In this document: piece by piece, positions 44,034 to 53,093 of the stretch
Numbering within the stretch: the first letter of the stretch is position 1
Layout of the letters: every line of letters starts with the position of its first letter
Source: Sphaerisporangium sp.
GTDB taxonomy: Bacteria; Actinomycetota; Actinomycetes; Streptosporangiales; Streptosporangiaceae
DNA: 64,000 bases
NCBI GenBank assembly: GCA_025964675.1
Contig: JAOPYI010000027.1
Location: 1-64,000, forward strand
Direction of reading: 5' to 3'
Made by a program: the position numbers and the translations under genes
Notes under the pieces: generated by a model
What the model was told of the DNA's origin: nothing
Databases searched by the model: none
What the model saw: only the letters and a program-made list of their open reading frames with translations

Positions 44034-44471
44034 ATGCGTGTTCGGCTCGCATCAACCTGCACTGCGGCTGCCATCGCCTCGCTCGGCCTAGTTCCGCTCG
44101 CCGCTCCGGCGACCGCCGATGCCGCCTCCTTCCCGAAATCCTCCTACTACCTCAACTACGGCCATGGCGACTATGTGGCTCAGGGCAACATCAAGTGGCT
44201 CAACCGCACGATCGTCGTCGGCGGCTCGGTCAACGCCATCGAGTACAACTGCGCCAAGATCGAGGTCGTGGCCAAGCACGGTTCACTGGTGAAGAAGGAC
44301 TCCCGCATCAAGTGCTCCGGTGAGAAGGGCTACTCGTTCCAGCTGCAGCTGAACGTGCGCGGCGGAGTCGCTTCGGCGAGCGTCCGGCTCTACATCAGCA
44401 ACGAGGGCCGTCACAACTGGAAGAGAGTCGGGGCCGTCGCCTGCACGCGTTCCGATCGGGCCTGCGTCTAG
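44034..44471 (+). CDS. Small secreted protein of unknown function
   Basis: 145 residues. A classical signal peptide (MRVRLASTCTAAAIASLGLV, cleavage likely after PATADA near residue 30) is followed by a mature domain of about 115 residues with four cysteines (YNCAKI, IKCSGE, VACTRS, RACV at the end), enough for two disulfides. Beta-rich sequence with LNYGHGDYVAQGNIKWL. No family recognised. Alone, with its own promoter region of about 220 bp. Confidence 0.65.
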   Translation: MRVRLASTCTAAAIASLGLVPLAAPATADAASFPKSSYYLNYGHGDYVAQGNIKWLNRTIVVGGSVNAIEYNCAKIEVVAKHGSLVKKDSRIKCSGEKGYSFQLQLNVRGGVASASVRLYISNEGRHNWKRVGAVACTRSDRACV

Positions 44472-44578
44472 CGGCGCGGCCACGTAGGTTCGCCGGGTGA
44501 CCGCTTGTTCCGTCCTGCTCGTCCGTGTCCGGCGCCGGTACGACCAGTGGTCACGGCGAAGCCGGCGGGGCGGTAGGG

Positions 44579-44601
44579 CGAGAACCCGGTGAACGTTCTC
44601 G
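44579..44601. terminator. Possible terminator between convergent genes
   Basis: Seven-bp stem CGAGAAC/GTTCTCG with a nine-base loop, 13 bp past the minus-strand stop at 44614. Confidence 0.35.
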
Positions 44602-44613
44602 GAGCAGGGGTTC

Positions 44614-45705
44614 TTACGTGCGGCTGGAGGCGGGGGAGCAGCCGCAGGTGGTGGGGTCGGTGACGGGAACGGTGTATCGGCCGGCGTCGCGGAACAGGGC
44701 TGAGGCCGGGGTCGTGCCGGAGAGGGCGTCGGCGGCGAGGATCACGGCGGCCGCGGTGTACGCCGACTGCTCGTTCGGGAAATGCTTCTCGTTGGCGAAC
44801 TGCCAGCCGGTCCAGTACGAGCCGTCCTCGTGCCGCAGGTGTTGCATGTCCCGGTAGACCGTCAGTGCGCGGTCCCGGTCACCGACCGCGTGCAGGGCGA
44901 TGGCCAGCTCGCAGGACTCCGCGCCCGTCACCCAAGGCTGGTCGGACACGCAGCGGATGCCGAGCCCGGGTACGACGAAGGTGTCCCACTCCTCCTCGAG
45001 CCGCTCGCGGGCCTCGGCTCCGCGTACGGCACCTCCGAGGATGGGGTAGTACCAGTCCATCGAGAACCGGCTCTTGTCGGCGAACGCCTCCGGGTGGGCG
45101 GCCAGCACGTGCCCGAGCCGGTCGGCGGCCAGCTCCCAGTCGGGCTGCGGCTCGCCAAGGTGTTCGCCGAGCAGCACGCCGCAGCGGAGCCCCTGGTAGA
45201 TCGAGGAGCAGCAGGTCAGCAGGGCGTACTCCGCCGGGGCGCCCGAGGCCGAGCGCTCCCAGACGATCTCCCCGCGGGCCGTCTGGAGGTCGACGACGAA
45301 GTCCAGGGCCTTCCTCACGACCGGCCACATCGCGCGGGCGAAGCGCTCGTCGCCGCTGACCAGCAGCTCGTGCCGCACCCCCACGGCGACGTACGCGGCG
45401 TGGTTGCTCTCGCCGTTCCTCTCGGCGGCCTCGCCTCGTACGATCTTCATCGGCCAGGAGCCGTCGTCACGCTGGTGACGCGCGAGCCAGTCGTACCCCT
45501 TACGAGACTCGGCGGTGAGCCCGGCGGCCGTCATGGCCATCAGGCACTCGACGTGGTTCCAGGCGTCGACGTGCCCTTCCGGCCACGGCACCCCGCCGTC
45601 GGCCTCCTGTACGGCCGCGATGCTGCGCGCCGTCTCGACGATCTGCTCCGCTGTGATGACCCCGGGTACGGCCGGGACCTCGGCCCGGCTCACATGGGTG
45701 GTCAA
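44614..45705 (-). CDS. Prenyltransferase/squalene-cyclase-fold protein
   Basis: 363 residues, probable TTG start at 45705 overlapping the methyltransferase stop, with GGAAG five bases upstream; a GTG at 45693 is the alternative. Repeated alpha-barrel motifs: GVPWPEGHVDAWNHVECLMA, WLARHQRDDGSWPMKI, WVTGAESCELAIALHAVG, and DGSYWTGWQFA. These QW-like repeats define the prenyltransferase/terpene-cyclase alpha6-alpha6 toroid, also seen in glycoside hydrolases. Third gene of a GT4-methyltransferase-cyclase set on the minus strand that recurs in actinomycetes. Role probably in making a glycosylated lipid or polysaccharide. Confidence 0.75.
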   Translation of the reverse strand: MTTHVSRAEVPAVPGVITAEQIVETARSIAAVQEADGGVPWPEGHVDAWNHVECLMAMTAAGLTAESRKGYDWLARHQRDDGSWPMKIVRGEAAERNGESNHAAYVAVGVRHELLVSGDERFARAMWPVVRKALDFVVDLQTARGEIVWERSASGAPAEYALLTCCSSIYQGLRCGVLLGEHLGEPQPDWELAADRLGHVLAAHPEAFADKSRFSMDWYYPILGGAVRGAEARERLEEEWDTFVVPGLGIRCVSDQPWVTGAESCELAIALHAVGDRDRALTVYRDMQHLRHEDGSYWTGWQFANEKHFPNEQSAYTAAAVILAADALSGTTPASALFRDAGRYTVPVTDPTTCGCSPASSRT

Positions 45706-46415
45706 GCGGGCTTCCGGACGTAGACGACCACGCTCTTTCCGATGAGAGGGTTGAGCACGGCCTCCGCGATGCGGGTGGCCGCGGGGCGCTTCATGATGTC
45801 CCAGACGAGCAGCTCGTGGTAGGCCTTGGCCAGGGGATGGTCGTCGTCGTTCACGCCGACCGCGCACTTGATCCACCAGTACGGCGAGTGCAGGCCGTGA
45901 GCGTGGTGGTGCGGGCCGACCTCCATGCCGGTCGCCTTCAGCTTGGCGGTCAGCTCGGCGAGGGTGTAGATCCGCACGTGGCCGCCGGGGGCGGTGTGGT
46001 AGGCCTCGGACAGCGCCCAGCAGATGCGCTCGGGCAGGAAGCTCGGCACGGTGATCGCCGCCCGGCCGCCCGGCTTGAGCACCCGGTGGATCTCACGCAT
46101 AGCGGCCATGTCGTCGGGGATGTGCTCCAGCACCTCCGCGGCGATCACCCGGTCGAACGAGGCGTCGGGGAAGGGCATCGCGAGCGCGTCACCTGTCACG
46201 GTCTCGGCGGTGGCCTCCGGCGGAACCTCGCCCGCCTTGTCCATGGCGGCGAACATGTTCGCGACGCTGGAAAGCTCGGCCGCGTCCTGGTCGAACGCCA
46301 CCACGTCGGCGCCGCGCCGCAGCACCTCGAAGGCGTGGCGGCCACCGCCGCAGCCCAGGTCCAGCACGCGCACACCAGGACCGACCGGGAGCTTCCGGAA
46401 GTCGACGGTCAGCAC
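45702..46415 (-). CDS. Class I SAM-dependent methyltransferase
   Basis: 237 residues from GTG immediately after the glycosyltransferase stop. Motif I VRVLDLGCGGGRHAFEVLRR, VVAFDQDAAEL, then the post-II block DRVIAAEVLEHIPDDMAAMR and LKPGGRAAITVP of the Methyltransf_11 family. C-terminal region with WALSEAYHTAPGGHVRIYTL, as in methyltransferases acting on sugars or lipids. Coupled in an operon with the GT4 and cyclase-like genes. Confidence 0.85.
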   Translation of the reverse strand: MLTVDFRKLPVGPGVRVLDLGCGGGRHAFEVLRRGADVVAFDQDAAELSSVANMFAAMDKAGEVPPEATAETVTGDALAMPFPDASFDRVIAAEVLEHIPDDMAAMREIHRVLKPGGRAAITVPSFLPERICWALSEAYHTAPGGHVRIYTLAELTAKLKATGMEVGPHHHAHGLHSPYWWIKCAVGVNDDDHPLAKAYHELLVWDIMKRPAATRIAEAVLNPLIGKSVVVYVRKPA

Positions 46416-47714
46416 TTACCGCTCCCCTTTCGCCTTCCCGCGGGCCTCGATGGCCTCGCGGTACGCCTCGACGGTCCGCTGGGCGACGACGTTCCAGGTG
46501 TACCGCTCCATCACCCGGTCGTATCCGGCCTTGCCGACGCGCTCCCGCTCGTCCGGGGAGTCGTGCAGCCGGCGCAGCACCGAGGCCAGCTCCTCGGGGT
46601 CGCCGGGGGCCACCTGGACGGCCGCGTCGCCGACGACCTCGGGCAGCGCGCCCGTACGGCTGGCGACCAGCGGGGTCCCGCAGGCCATGTGCTCGACGGC
46701 GGGCAGCGAGAAGCCCTCGTACAGCGACGGCACGACGGAGATCTCGGAGGTGGCGATCAGCTCGCCCAGCTCGTCGTCGGAGATGCCGTGGACGAACTTC
46801 ACGCGGTCTCCGAGGGCCAGCTCCTGGACGAGCTTCTCGGTGGGGCCGCCGGCGGTGGGCTTGCTGACCACGGTCAGGTTCACGTCCCGCTCGGTGGCGA
46901 GTTTGGCGACCGCGCGCAACAGCGTCGAGACCCCCTTCATGGGGGAGTCGGCGCTCGCCACGGCGACGATCGAGCCCTTGCGCTTGGCAAGGTGCGGGCG
47001 GGGGTGGAAGTAGCGGGTGTCGACGCCCAGCGGGATGAGCCGCATGTTGTTCTGCGGCACGTTGAAGTCGCGGTGGATGTCGGCGAGGCTCGACTCGCTG
47101 ACCGTGAGGATCGGCTTCAGCCGGGGCGCGACGTGGCTCTGCATGCGCACGAAGCCGTACCAGCGGCGCATCGAGAGCTGCTTGCGCAGCGGCGCGGCCT
47201 TCAGCTCGATGCGGCGGTCCACGCTGATCGGGTGGTGGATCGTGCCGACGACCGGGAAGAGCTTCTGGATGCCGAGCAGGCCGTAGCCGAGCGTCTGGTT
47301 GTCCTGGACGACGTCGAAGTCGCCCTGACGCTTCTTCAGCTCGCGCAGTGCCCGCAGGCTGAAGGTCAGCGGCTCGGGGAAACCCGCCGTCCACATCGTC
47401 GCGACCTCGAGCAGGTCGATCCAGTCGCGGTACTCGGCGAGGGGCGGGGTGCGGAAGGGATCCTCGTCGCGGTAGAGGTCGAGGCTCGGCACCTTGGTGA
47501 GCACGACGCCCTCGTCCAGGTCCGGGTACGGCGGGCCGGAGAAGACCTCGACGTAGTGCCCGAGTGCGACCAGCTCGCGGCTGAGGTGGCGCAGGTAGAC
47601 GCCCTGGCCGCCGCAGGTGGGCTTGCTCCGGTACGACAGGAGGGCGACCCTCAGCCGGCCGTCACGGGGCTCCCGGGCAGCCTCGTGCTCTCGCGCGTCG
47701 TCTGGAACCTCCAC
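46416..47714 (-). CDS. Glycosyltransferase family 4
   Basis: 432 residues; GTG at 47714 has AAAGG seven bases upstream. GT-B fold: the N-terminal acceptor domain starts RVALLSYRSKPTCGGQGVYL (GGQGVY loop), and HHPISVDRRIELKAAPLRKQ follows. The C-terminal nucleotide-sugar domain contains IPLGVDTRYFHPR, VASADSPMKGVSTLLRAV and the EX7E motif in EGFSLPAVEHMACGTPLVAS. Probably transfers a sugar from an NDP donor; GDP-mannose-derived sugar is possible given the divergent gmd. First gene of the three-gene operon. Confidence 0.88.
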   Translation of the reverse strand: MEVPDDAREHEAAREPRDGRLRVALLSYRSKPTCGGQGVYLRHLSRELVALGHYVEVFSGPPYPDLDEGVVLTKVPSLDLYRDEDPFRTPPLAEYRDWIDLLEVATMWTAGFPEPLTFSLRALRELKKRQGDFDVVQDNQTLGYGLLGIQKLFPVVGTIHHPISVDRRIELKAAPLRKQLSMRRWYGFVRMQSHVAPRLKPILTVSESSLADIHRDFNVPQNNMRLIPLGVDTRYFHPRPHLAKRKGSIVAVASADSPMKGVSTLLRAVAKLATERDVNLTVVSKPTAGGPTEKLVQELALGDRVKFVHGISDDELGELIATSEISVVPSLYEGFSLPAVEHMACGTPLVASRTGALPEVVGDAAVQVAPGDPEELASVLRRLHDSPDERERVGKAGYDRVMERYTWNVVAQRTVEAYREAIEARGKAKGER

Positions 47715-47893
47715 GGACACCCCTTTCGAGAGCGGTGCTCGGTAGCGGCCCGCAAGGGGCATGTACCGCGAAAGCTGATCTTAGGAGCGAACCTTACCAT
47801 CTGGTAGTGGACGCATCTCTAATATGGAATTAGGCCTCACGCCACCCTCACGCGCCGCGAACTGGGAAGTTAGCAGAACCGAGCGCTGCTCGG

Positions 47894-47907
47894 TAGAACG
47901 TGTTCTA
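47894..47907. promoter_or_regulatory. KstR-like perfect palindrome
   Basis: TAGAACGTGTTCTA, a perfect 14-bp palindrome matching TNNAACNNGTTNNA, in the 324-bp gap between the GT4 operon (start 47714) and gmd (start 48039). No other gene was seen in this gap. Confidence 0.55.
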
Positions 47908-48038
47908 TGTCCAGGGACCCCGGGATCGTGGGCATCCCGTAGCGCTTGCCGGGGGCCGTGGCGGTACATTCGCGTCTTACAGCTCAAAGTTCGGGTGAAG
48001 CAGTACAAGCTGCAAGCTCGAAGAACAAGGAGGACCCG

Positions 48039-49064
48039 TTGGCCAGGCGTGCGCTGATCACTGGCATCACCGGGCAGGACGGCTCCTACCTCGCCGAGGA
48101 CCTGCTCGACCAGGGTTACGACGTCTGGGGGCTGGTGCGCGGGCAGGCCAATCCCCGGGTCTCACGGGTTCGCAAGCTTCTCCAGGACGTTCAGCTCGTC
48201 CGGGGTGATCTTCTCGACCAGGGGTCGCTGATCTCGGCGGTAGAACGCGTTCAGCCCGATGAGGTCTACAACCTGGGCGCCATCTCGTTCGTGCCGATGT
48301 CCTGGGAACAGGCCGAGCTGACGGCTGAGGTGACCGGCATGGGCGTGCTTCGCATGCTGGAGGCCATCAGGGTCTGCTCGGGGATCACCGCCTCCCGGTC
48401 CTCCGGCTCCGGCCAGATCCGCTTTTATCAGGCTTCATCCTCAGAGATGTTCGGCCAGGTGCGCGAGACGCCGCAGAATGAGCGCACGCCGTTCCACCCG
48501 CGCTCGCCGTACGGCGTGGCCAAGGCGTACGGGCACTTCCTCACCCAGAACTACCGCGAGTCCTATGGGATGTTCGCGGTCTCCGGCATCCTGTTCAACC
48601 ACGAGTCCCCCCGGCGCGGCGCGGAGTTCGTCACCCGCAAGGTCACGCTCGGCGTCGCCAGGATCAAACTGGGCCTCGCCTCCGAGCTGCGGCTGGGCAA
48701 CCTCGAGGCCCGTCGCGACTGGGGCTACGCCGGCGACTACGTCAAGGCCATGCGCCTCATGCTCCACGCCGAGACCCCCGAGGACTACGTCATCGGCACC
48801 GGCCACACGCAGTCCGTACGGGAGCTCGTCGCCGCCGCCTTCGAGGCGGCCGGGCTCGACTGGGAGCAGTATGTGGTCGGCGACCAGGCCCTGCACCGCC
48901 CCGCCGAGGTCGACCTCCTGTGCGCCGACCCGAAGAAGGCCCGCGTCCAACTCGGCTGGGAACCGACCGTGGCGTTCGAAGAACTCGTCGCGATGATGGT
49001 CGAGTCCGACCTCCGGCTCCTGTCCGCCGGCATCGACCTCGAACAGGACTCCTCCTGGCCGTAA
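48039..49064 (+). CDS. gmd: GDP-mannose 4,6-dehydratase
   Basis: 341 residues from a TTG start at 48039 fixed by AAGGAGG five bases upstream. Extended SDR: ALITGITGQDGSYLAEDLLD (cofactor loop), YNLGAISFVPMSWEQAELTA, FYQASSSEMFGQV with the catalytic Ser/Glu, and YGVAKAYGHFLTQNYRESYG with Tyr/Lys, then FNHESPRRGAEFVTRKVT. Converts GDP-mannose to GDP-4-keto-6-deoxymannose, precursor of GDP-fucose, rhamnose and related sugars. No 4-keto-reductase is adjacent. Divergent from the GT4 operon, convergent with the mannosyltransferase. Confidence 0.93.
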   Translation: MARRALITGITGQDGSYLAEDLLDQGYDVWGLVRGQANPRVSRVRKLLQDVQLVRGDLLDQGSLISAVERVQPDEVYNLGAISFVPMSWEQAELTAEVTGMGVLRMLEAIRVCSGITASRSSGSGQIRFYQASSSEMFGQVRETPQNERTPFHPRSPYGVAKAYGHFLTQNYRESYGMFAVSGILFNHESPRRGAEFVTRKVTLGVARIKLGLASELRLGNLEARRDWGYAGDYVKAMRLMLHAETPEDYVIGTGHTQSVRELVAAAFEAAGLDWEQYVVGDQALHRPAEVDLLCADPKKARVQLGWEPTVAFEELVAMMVESDLRLLSAGIDLEQDSSWP

Positions 49065-49109
49065 GCCCACCGGCCGGCTCGATCGCCGGACGGGTCCTGG
49101 AGTGGCTGG

Positions 49110-50408
49110 TCAGCCGATCCAGGCGCCGGTGGTGAAGTTCCCCATGTTGATGGCCATGACGGGGATCATGATGGCCATGCTCACGTACCAGACCCATGGT
49201 CGTTTGACCCCGGCGACGCCGATGGCCACCCACAGGGGGAACCACGTCAGCGATCCCCTGCCGATCGACATGTAGAACGACGACAGGGTGAGGAAGGACA
49301 GCACCTGCGGTGTGATGTAGGCCAGCTCGGGCCAGCGGCGGCGTACCGCCAGGCAGATCGCCAGGGCCAGCAGCACCGCGGCTGAGATCATTTCCTCGTA
49401 GTAGGACGTGGTGAGCGTGGGGACGTCGTCGGACATGTTCCAGGTGTTGAGGAAGGCCTCCCACGGCCAGACGGCGTGCCGGCCCCAGAACTGGTCCTGG
49501 ACGGTGTTGTAGGCGAGCCAGTCGCCGGTACGGGTCCAGTTGTAGACGGTGTACAGCACGATCGGCACGCCGGGCAGGGCCAGCCAGGGTAAGTGACGCC
49601 AGCCGCCCGGCGACTTCCGGCCGTTGTCGGCCACCAGGAACATGACCAGCATGCCGAACGCCAGGAAAACGCCGGAGATGCGTACCGTGGCCGCTCCCGT
49701 GACGCACAGCGCGGCCTCTTCCCAGCGGCCCTTTCGGGCCAGGAGCCAGGCCGAGAGCGCCAGGGCCAGGAACAGCGCTTCGGAGTATCCGGCGTAGAGG
49801 AAGACGGCGAAGGGGCTGAGGAACAGGGCGGCCACGGCGAACGTGCCGCTGCCTTGGGTGATCGATTCGGCCAGCCGCGACAACGCCACCGCGACGACCG
49901 CGCCGGCCACCAAGGAGATGATCACGGTGGCCAGGCGGCCGTCGTGCACCACCGGCTTCATGAGTCTGATCAGCAGTGCCATGCCGGGGAAGAAGGCGGG
50001 CAGCTTGGCGCTGTCCTGCATGCCCGGTGGGCCGTCGTAGCCGAAGTCGGCGATGGCGATGAAGTTCTCGGCGTCCCACCGGGTGAGCCGGTTGAGGAAA
50101 GGGTCCACGGTACGGCCGGGGCCGGCCAGGTAGGTGTAGATCAGGAACCCGACATGGGAGCAGAACCAGATGAGCAACGCCCGCTGGTCGGCGGCGTCGT
50201 CCAGGAACCGCGGCGACCACCGGCGGCCTTCGGCAGACCGGTCCTGGGGTGAGACCGGTTCGGTGCCAGGGGAGGTTGGCGTGGTCCTGTGGGCGTCGGC
50301 GACGGTGGTGGCGAGGGATCCGCCGGATTCGCCGGCCGGTCGCCGGGCGGGCTCCTGGCCGTGGGCGGCGGCTGAGGCGGGCCCGTGAGGTGGCATACGT
50401 TCCGTCAC
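49110..50408 (-). CDS. PIG-V/GT76-type mannosyltransferase, polytopic membrane protein
   Basis: 432 residues from GTG 50408 (GAGG nine bases upstream). After a polar N-terminus of about 90 residues come about 10 membrane helices. The first luminal loop has NRLTRWDAENFIAIADFGYD, typical of PIG-V-like dolichol-phosphate-mannose-dependent mannosyltransferases. Later VFLYAGYSEALFLALALSAW and WTRTGDWLAYNTVQDQFWGR are also family features. Likely mannosylates a lipid or protein outside the membrane using polyprenyl-phosphomannose. Confidence 0.8.
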   Translation of the reverse strand: MTERMPPHGPASAAAHGQEPARRPAGESGGSLATTVADAHRTTPTSPGTEPVSPQDRSAEGRRWSPRFLDDAADQRALLIWFCSHVGFLIYTYLAGPGRTVDPFLNRLTRWDAENFIAIADFGYDGPPGMQDSAKLPAFFPGMALLIRLMKPVVHDGRLATVIISLVAGAVVAVALSRLAESITQGSGTFAVAALFLSPFAVFLYAGYSEALFLALALSAWLLARKGRWEEAALCVTGAATVRISGVFLAFGMLVMFLVADNGRKSPGGWRHLPWLALPGVPIVLYTVYNWTRTGDWLAYNTVQDQFWGRHAVWPWEAFLNTWNMSDDVPTLTTSYYEEMISAAVLLALAICLAVRRRWPELAYITPQVLSFLTLSSFYMSIGRGSLTWFPLWVAIGVAGVKRPWVWYVSMAIMIPVMAINMGNFTTGAWIG

Positions 50409-50515
50409 GGGCAAATCCTCATATAACGGTAAATCGGTGGCAAGCGGCTGCCGGCACACCCCCACCGCGGTCTCCGGCGAAACAGCACCCGGCACTGATC
50501 GACCGACCGGGCGGC

Positions 50516-52519
50516 TCAGCCCCCGTGGGTGCCGTGGAACGGTGTGGTGACACCCTCGTACGCCAGGTGCAGTGCCATGCCGAGGTCGGCGTGGCTGAGG
50601 TTGTGGCAGTGGTTCATCCACATGCCGGGATTGCCGGCGCGGAAGGCCACGTCCCAGACCTCGCCCGGCCGTACGTCGAAGGTGTCCAGCCACACAGGGC
50701 TGCCCGTGGGCGCGTTGCCGTCACGGGCCAGCACCAGCACCGTGTGGCCGTGCAGGTGCCAGGGGTGGGTCTCGCGTCCCCTGTTGACCACGGTGATATG
50801 GACCAGGTCCCCTTCGCGCACGAGCTGCGTGGGTATGGATGGGAACGCGTAGCCGTTCACCGTGTGCGCGTACATCGGCCGGCCACCTGACACGGCCAGA
50901 CCCCGGTCGAGCACGAGCGTGAAGCGCCGATCGAAGCGGCTGCCCCCGCTGAAGGGTGTGGCGGTCGGCTTGCCGTACGTCAACGGGTCGAACTCCGGCC
51001 AGCCGGAGGTGTCCTCGCCGGTCACCGGTACAGCGGAAGCGTCACCTGCGGTCGCCGGGGCGTCCGCGCCGCTGTCCCCGCTCGCACGGGAGCCGTCCGG
51101 AGTGAGCCGCAGGCTGCCCGCGCGGTCGTCCACGCGCAGGACCGCTCCGCTCGCGGGCATGGCCAACACGAGGTCATACCGGCCACCCGCAGGGAGGCGC
51201 AGCCTGGTCCGGCTCAGCTCGCCCGGGTCGTTCAGGTTCCTGCCGTCGATCGCCGCCAGGCGGTACGGCGTGCCGCTGAGCGTGAACTGGTGCGGGGTGT
51301 CGTCGGTGTTGATCAGGCGCAGCCGTACGGACTCGCCAGGCGCAACCCGTTGCTGGAACGGCTCGTCATGGTCGCCGAGCACGGTTCTCCCGGCGAACGT
51401 GTGCACCGGGACGGTGAGGTCGGCCCCCTCAGAGGCTCCCTGCTGGGCTCCCTCTGTGGTGGCCTTTCGAGGAGTGACCACCAGCGTGCCGTAGAGGCCC
51501 ATCTTGACGCCCAGGTCGGACACTTCGTGTGTGTGGTACCAGTACGTCCCCACCTGGGTCGCGCGGAACCGGTACACGAACTCGTGCCCGGGCAGCACGG
51601 CCTCCTGTGTCAGGCCGGGGACGCCGTCCTCGCCGGAGGGCACGTCGTAGCCATGCCAGTGCAGGGTCACGCCCGCCGTGATGTCGGCGTTGCGCAGCCG
51701 TACCTCGATGAGGTCGCCCTCGGCAGCGGTGATCGGCGGCCCCGGCACGCGGCCGTCGAACGTCCACGCGGCGACCTTGCGCCCCGAGGACAGGGTGATG
51801 GTGGCGGTGCGGGCGGTCAGCGTGAACCGGCGCGCCGTTCCGCCTGCCGCGGGCGTGGACGGCCCCCGCAACGCGGTCACCGGCTGACCGTGGTGCATCT
51901 GATCGCCGTCCGAGGCGCCACCGGTGTCCATGGCCCCTGACGGACCGCCGCCGGTGTCGGTGGTTTCGGCCGGCACGAAGGCCAGACCCACGCCGATCAG
52001 CCCGACCGTGAGTGCCACGGCGGCGGTCGCACGCAGTCCAGGTACGGACGCGGAGACGAGCCGCCACGTCACCAGTACCGCCGCTGCGACCAGGGCCACC
52101 GTTATCAGGCCGGTGCTCCACGTCGCCGGGTACCCGATCAGGAGCGTGACGACCAGCCCCGCCCCGGCCGCGTAACCCGCGCCGAGCAACGGCACCACGA
52201 CGGCAGGACCGGATGACGCCCCCTCCCGGCCACGGGCGGTCGAGATCAGGCGCGGACCGGCCAGCACGCCCGCCAGGAGCGCCGCGAGGAGCAGCAGCGG
52301 CAGCGTCAGCGTGACCTTCTCCTGGACGAACCACGACCCGGCGGGGACCAGCGCGAGCGCCAGCCAGACCCGGGCCAGCGACGCGGCCACCGCGACGCCG
52401 AAGAGCGCCAGAGCCAGGCCGGAGCGCCGGGCGGCGGCCGTCGCCCCCGCGCCCAGCCACACCACCGTGGCGGCGACCCCGGCGACAAGGTCGAGCGCGG
52501 TCAGCCCCGCGACGGTCAT
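50516..52519 (-). CDS. Multicopper oxidase fused to an N-terminal membrane domain
   Basis: 667 residues. The first 200 residues hold about five or six membrane helices (DLVAGVAATVVWLGAGATAA, LPLLLLAALLAGVLAG, VVPLLGAGYAAGAGLVVTLL and others), followed by cupredoxin domains. Copper motifs: LHWHGYDVPSGEDGVPGLTQ and YWYHTHEVSDLGVKMGLYGT in the first domain; HPWHLHGHTVLVLARDGNAP and WMNHCHNLSHADLGMALHLA (T1 site HCH...H...M) in the last. All four copper-site blocks are present, so oxidase activity is expected on the outer face, possibly of Cu(I) or phenols. The stop region overlaps the DUF6220-like gene start by four bases. Confidence 0.88.
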   Translation of the reverse strand: MTVAGLTALDLVAGVAATVVWLGAGATAAARRSGLALALFGVAVAASLARVWLALALVPAGSWFVQEKVTLTLPLLLLAALLAGVLAGPRLISTARGREGASSGPAVVVPLLGAGYAAGAGLVVTLLIGYPATWSTGLITVALVAAAVLVTWRLVSASVPGLRATAAVALTVGLIGVGLAFVPAETTDTGGGPSGAMDTGGASDGDQMHHGQPVTALRGPSTPAAGGTARRFTLTARTATITLSSGRKVAAWTFDGRVPGPPITAAEGDLIEVRLRNADITAGVTLHWHGYDVPSGEDGVPGLTQEAVLPGHEFVYRFRATQVGTYWYHTHEVSDLGVKMGLYGTLVVTPRKATTEGAQQGASEGADLTVPVHTFAGRTVLGDHDEPFQQRVAPGESVRLRLINTDDTPHQFTLSGTPYRLAAIDGRNLNDPGELSRTRLRLPAGGRYDLVLAMPASGAVLRVDDRAGSLRLTPDGSRASGDSGADAPATAGDASAVPVTGEDTSGWPEFDPLTYGKPTATPFSGGSRFDRRFTLVLDRGLAVSGGRPMYAHTVNGYAFPSIPTQLVREGDLVHITVVNRGRETHPWHLHGHTVLVLARDGNAPTGSPVWLDTFDVRPGEVWDVAFRAGNPGMWMNHCHNLSHADLGMALHLAYEGVTTPFHGTHGG

Positions 52520-52950
52520 CGCACGGGTGCGGTCTCGCTGGGGGCGGCCGCCGTCGAGAAGAGCCGGGCCTGGCGGAACACGATGCCGGCCACGGCCATT
52601 ACGGCGAGCCCGTTGATCGCGTGCAGGCCGAGGATGGCAAGGCTTCCCGCGGTGGTGTTGCCGGTGCTTTCGTCAAGCACGCCGCCCACGGCGATGATCA
52701 GCATCTGGACGACGACCAGCCCGAGCGGGAGGATGGTCAGGCCGATCAACCGGCCGGGCGCCCGCGCCACCGCCGCGGCTATCGTGGCGAGCAACGAGAG
52801 GACCGGGATGATCATCACACCGGTCATGCTGTGTAAGGCGAACGAGTTGTCCTCCTGTGGCTTGGCGAACGCGCCGACCGCCGCGAAGTAGAACTGCGCC
52901 ACTACGGCGAGAAGCATGAGGCCGGCAAGCACGGCATAGACCCTGCGCAC
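52516..52950 (-). CDS. DUF6220-like four-helix membrane protein
   Basis: 144 residues with four hydrophobic segments (VLAGLMLLAVVAQFYFAAVG, TGVMIIPVLSLLATIAAAVA, IGLTILPLGLVVVQMLIIAV, AINGLAVMAVAGIVF). The helix pattern with HSMTG and LHAINGLA resembles the DUF6220 / cytochrome b561-like group; two conserved histidines in the helices may bind heme, by inference. It overlaps the multicopper oxidase gene (ATGA) and is first in that operon, so it may be the electron or membrane partner of the oxidase. Confidence 0.75.
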   Translation of the reverse strand: MRRVYAVLAGLMLLAVVAQFYFAAVGAFAKPQEDNSFALHSMTGVMIIPVLSLLATIAAAVARAPGRLIGLTILPLGLVVVQMLIIAVGGVLDESTGNTTAGSLAILGLHAINGLAVMAVAGIVFRQARLFSTAAAPSETAPVR

Positions 52951-53093
52951 GGTTTACCTCCATTGGTTGGGTGGTTACCGCGATGGTGGCCGATACGGCC
53001 CGCCGGGTCGTCCGTCGTGCAGCGACACCTCTTCTACGCCCTGGGGAGTACACCGCCCGGACGGTTCTACGCCGTACGGGCATCGCCGACAGG

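Noticed and set aside
48239-48252. A fourth KstR-like sequence (TAGAACGCGTTCAG)
   Set aside because: The last fixed base differs, and it lies inside the gmd coding region.
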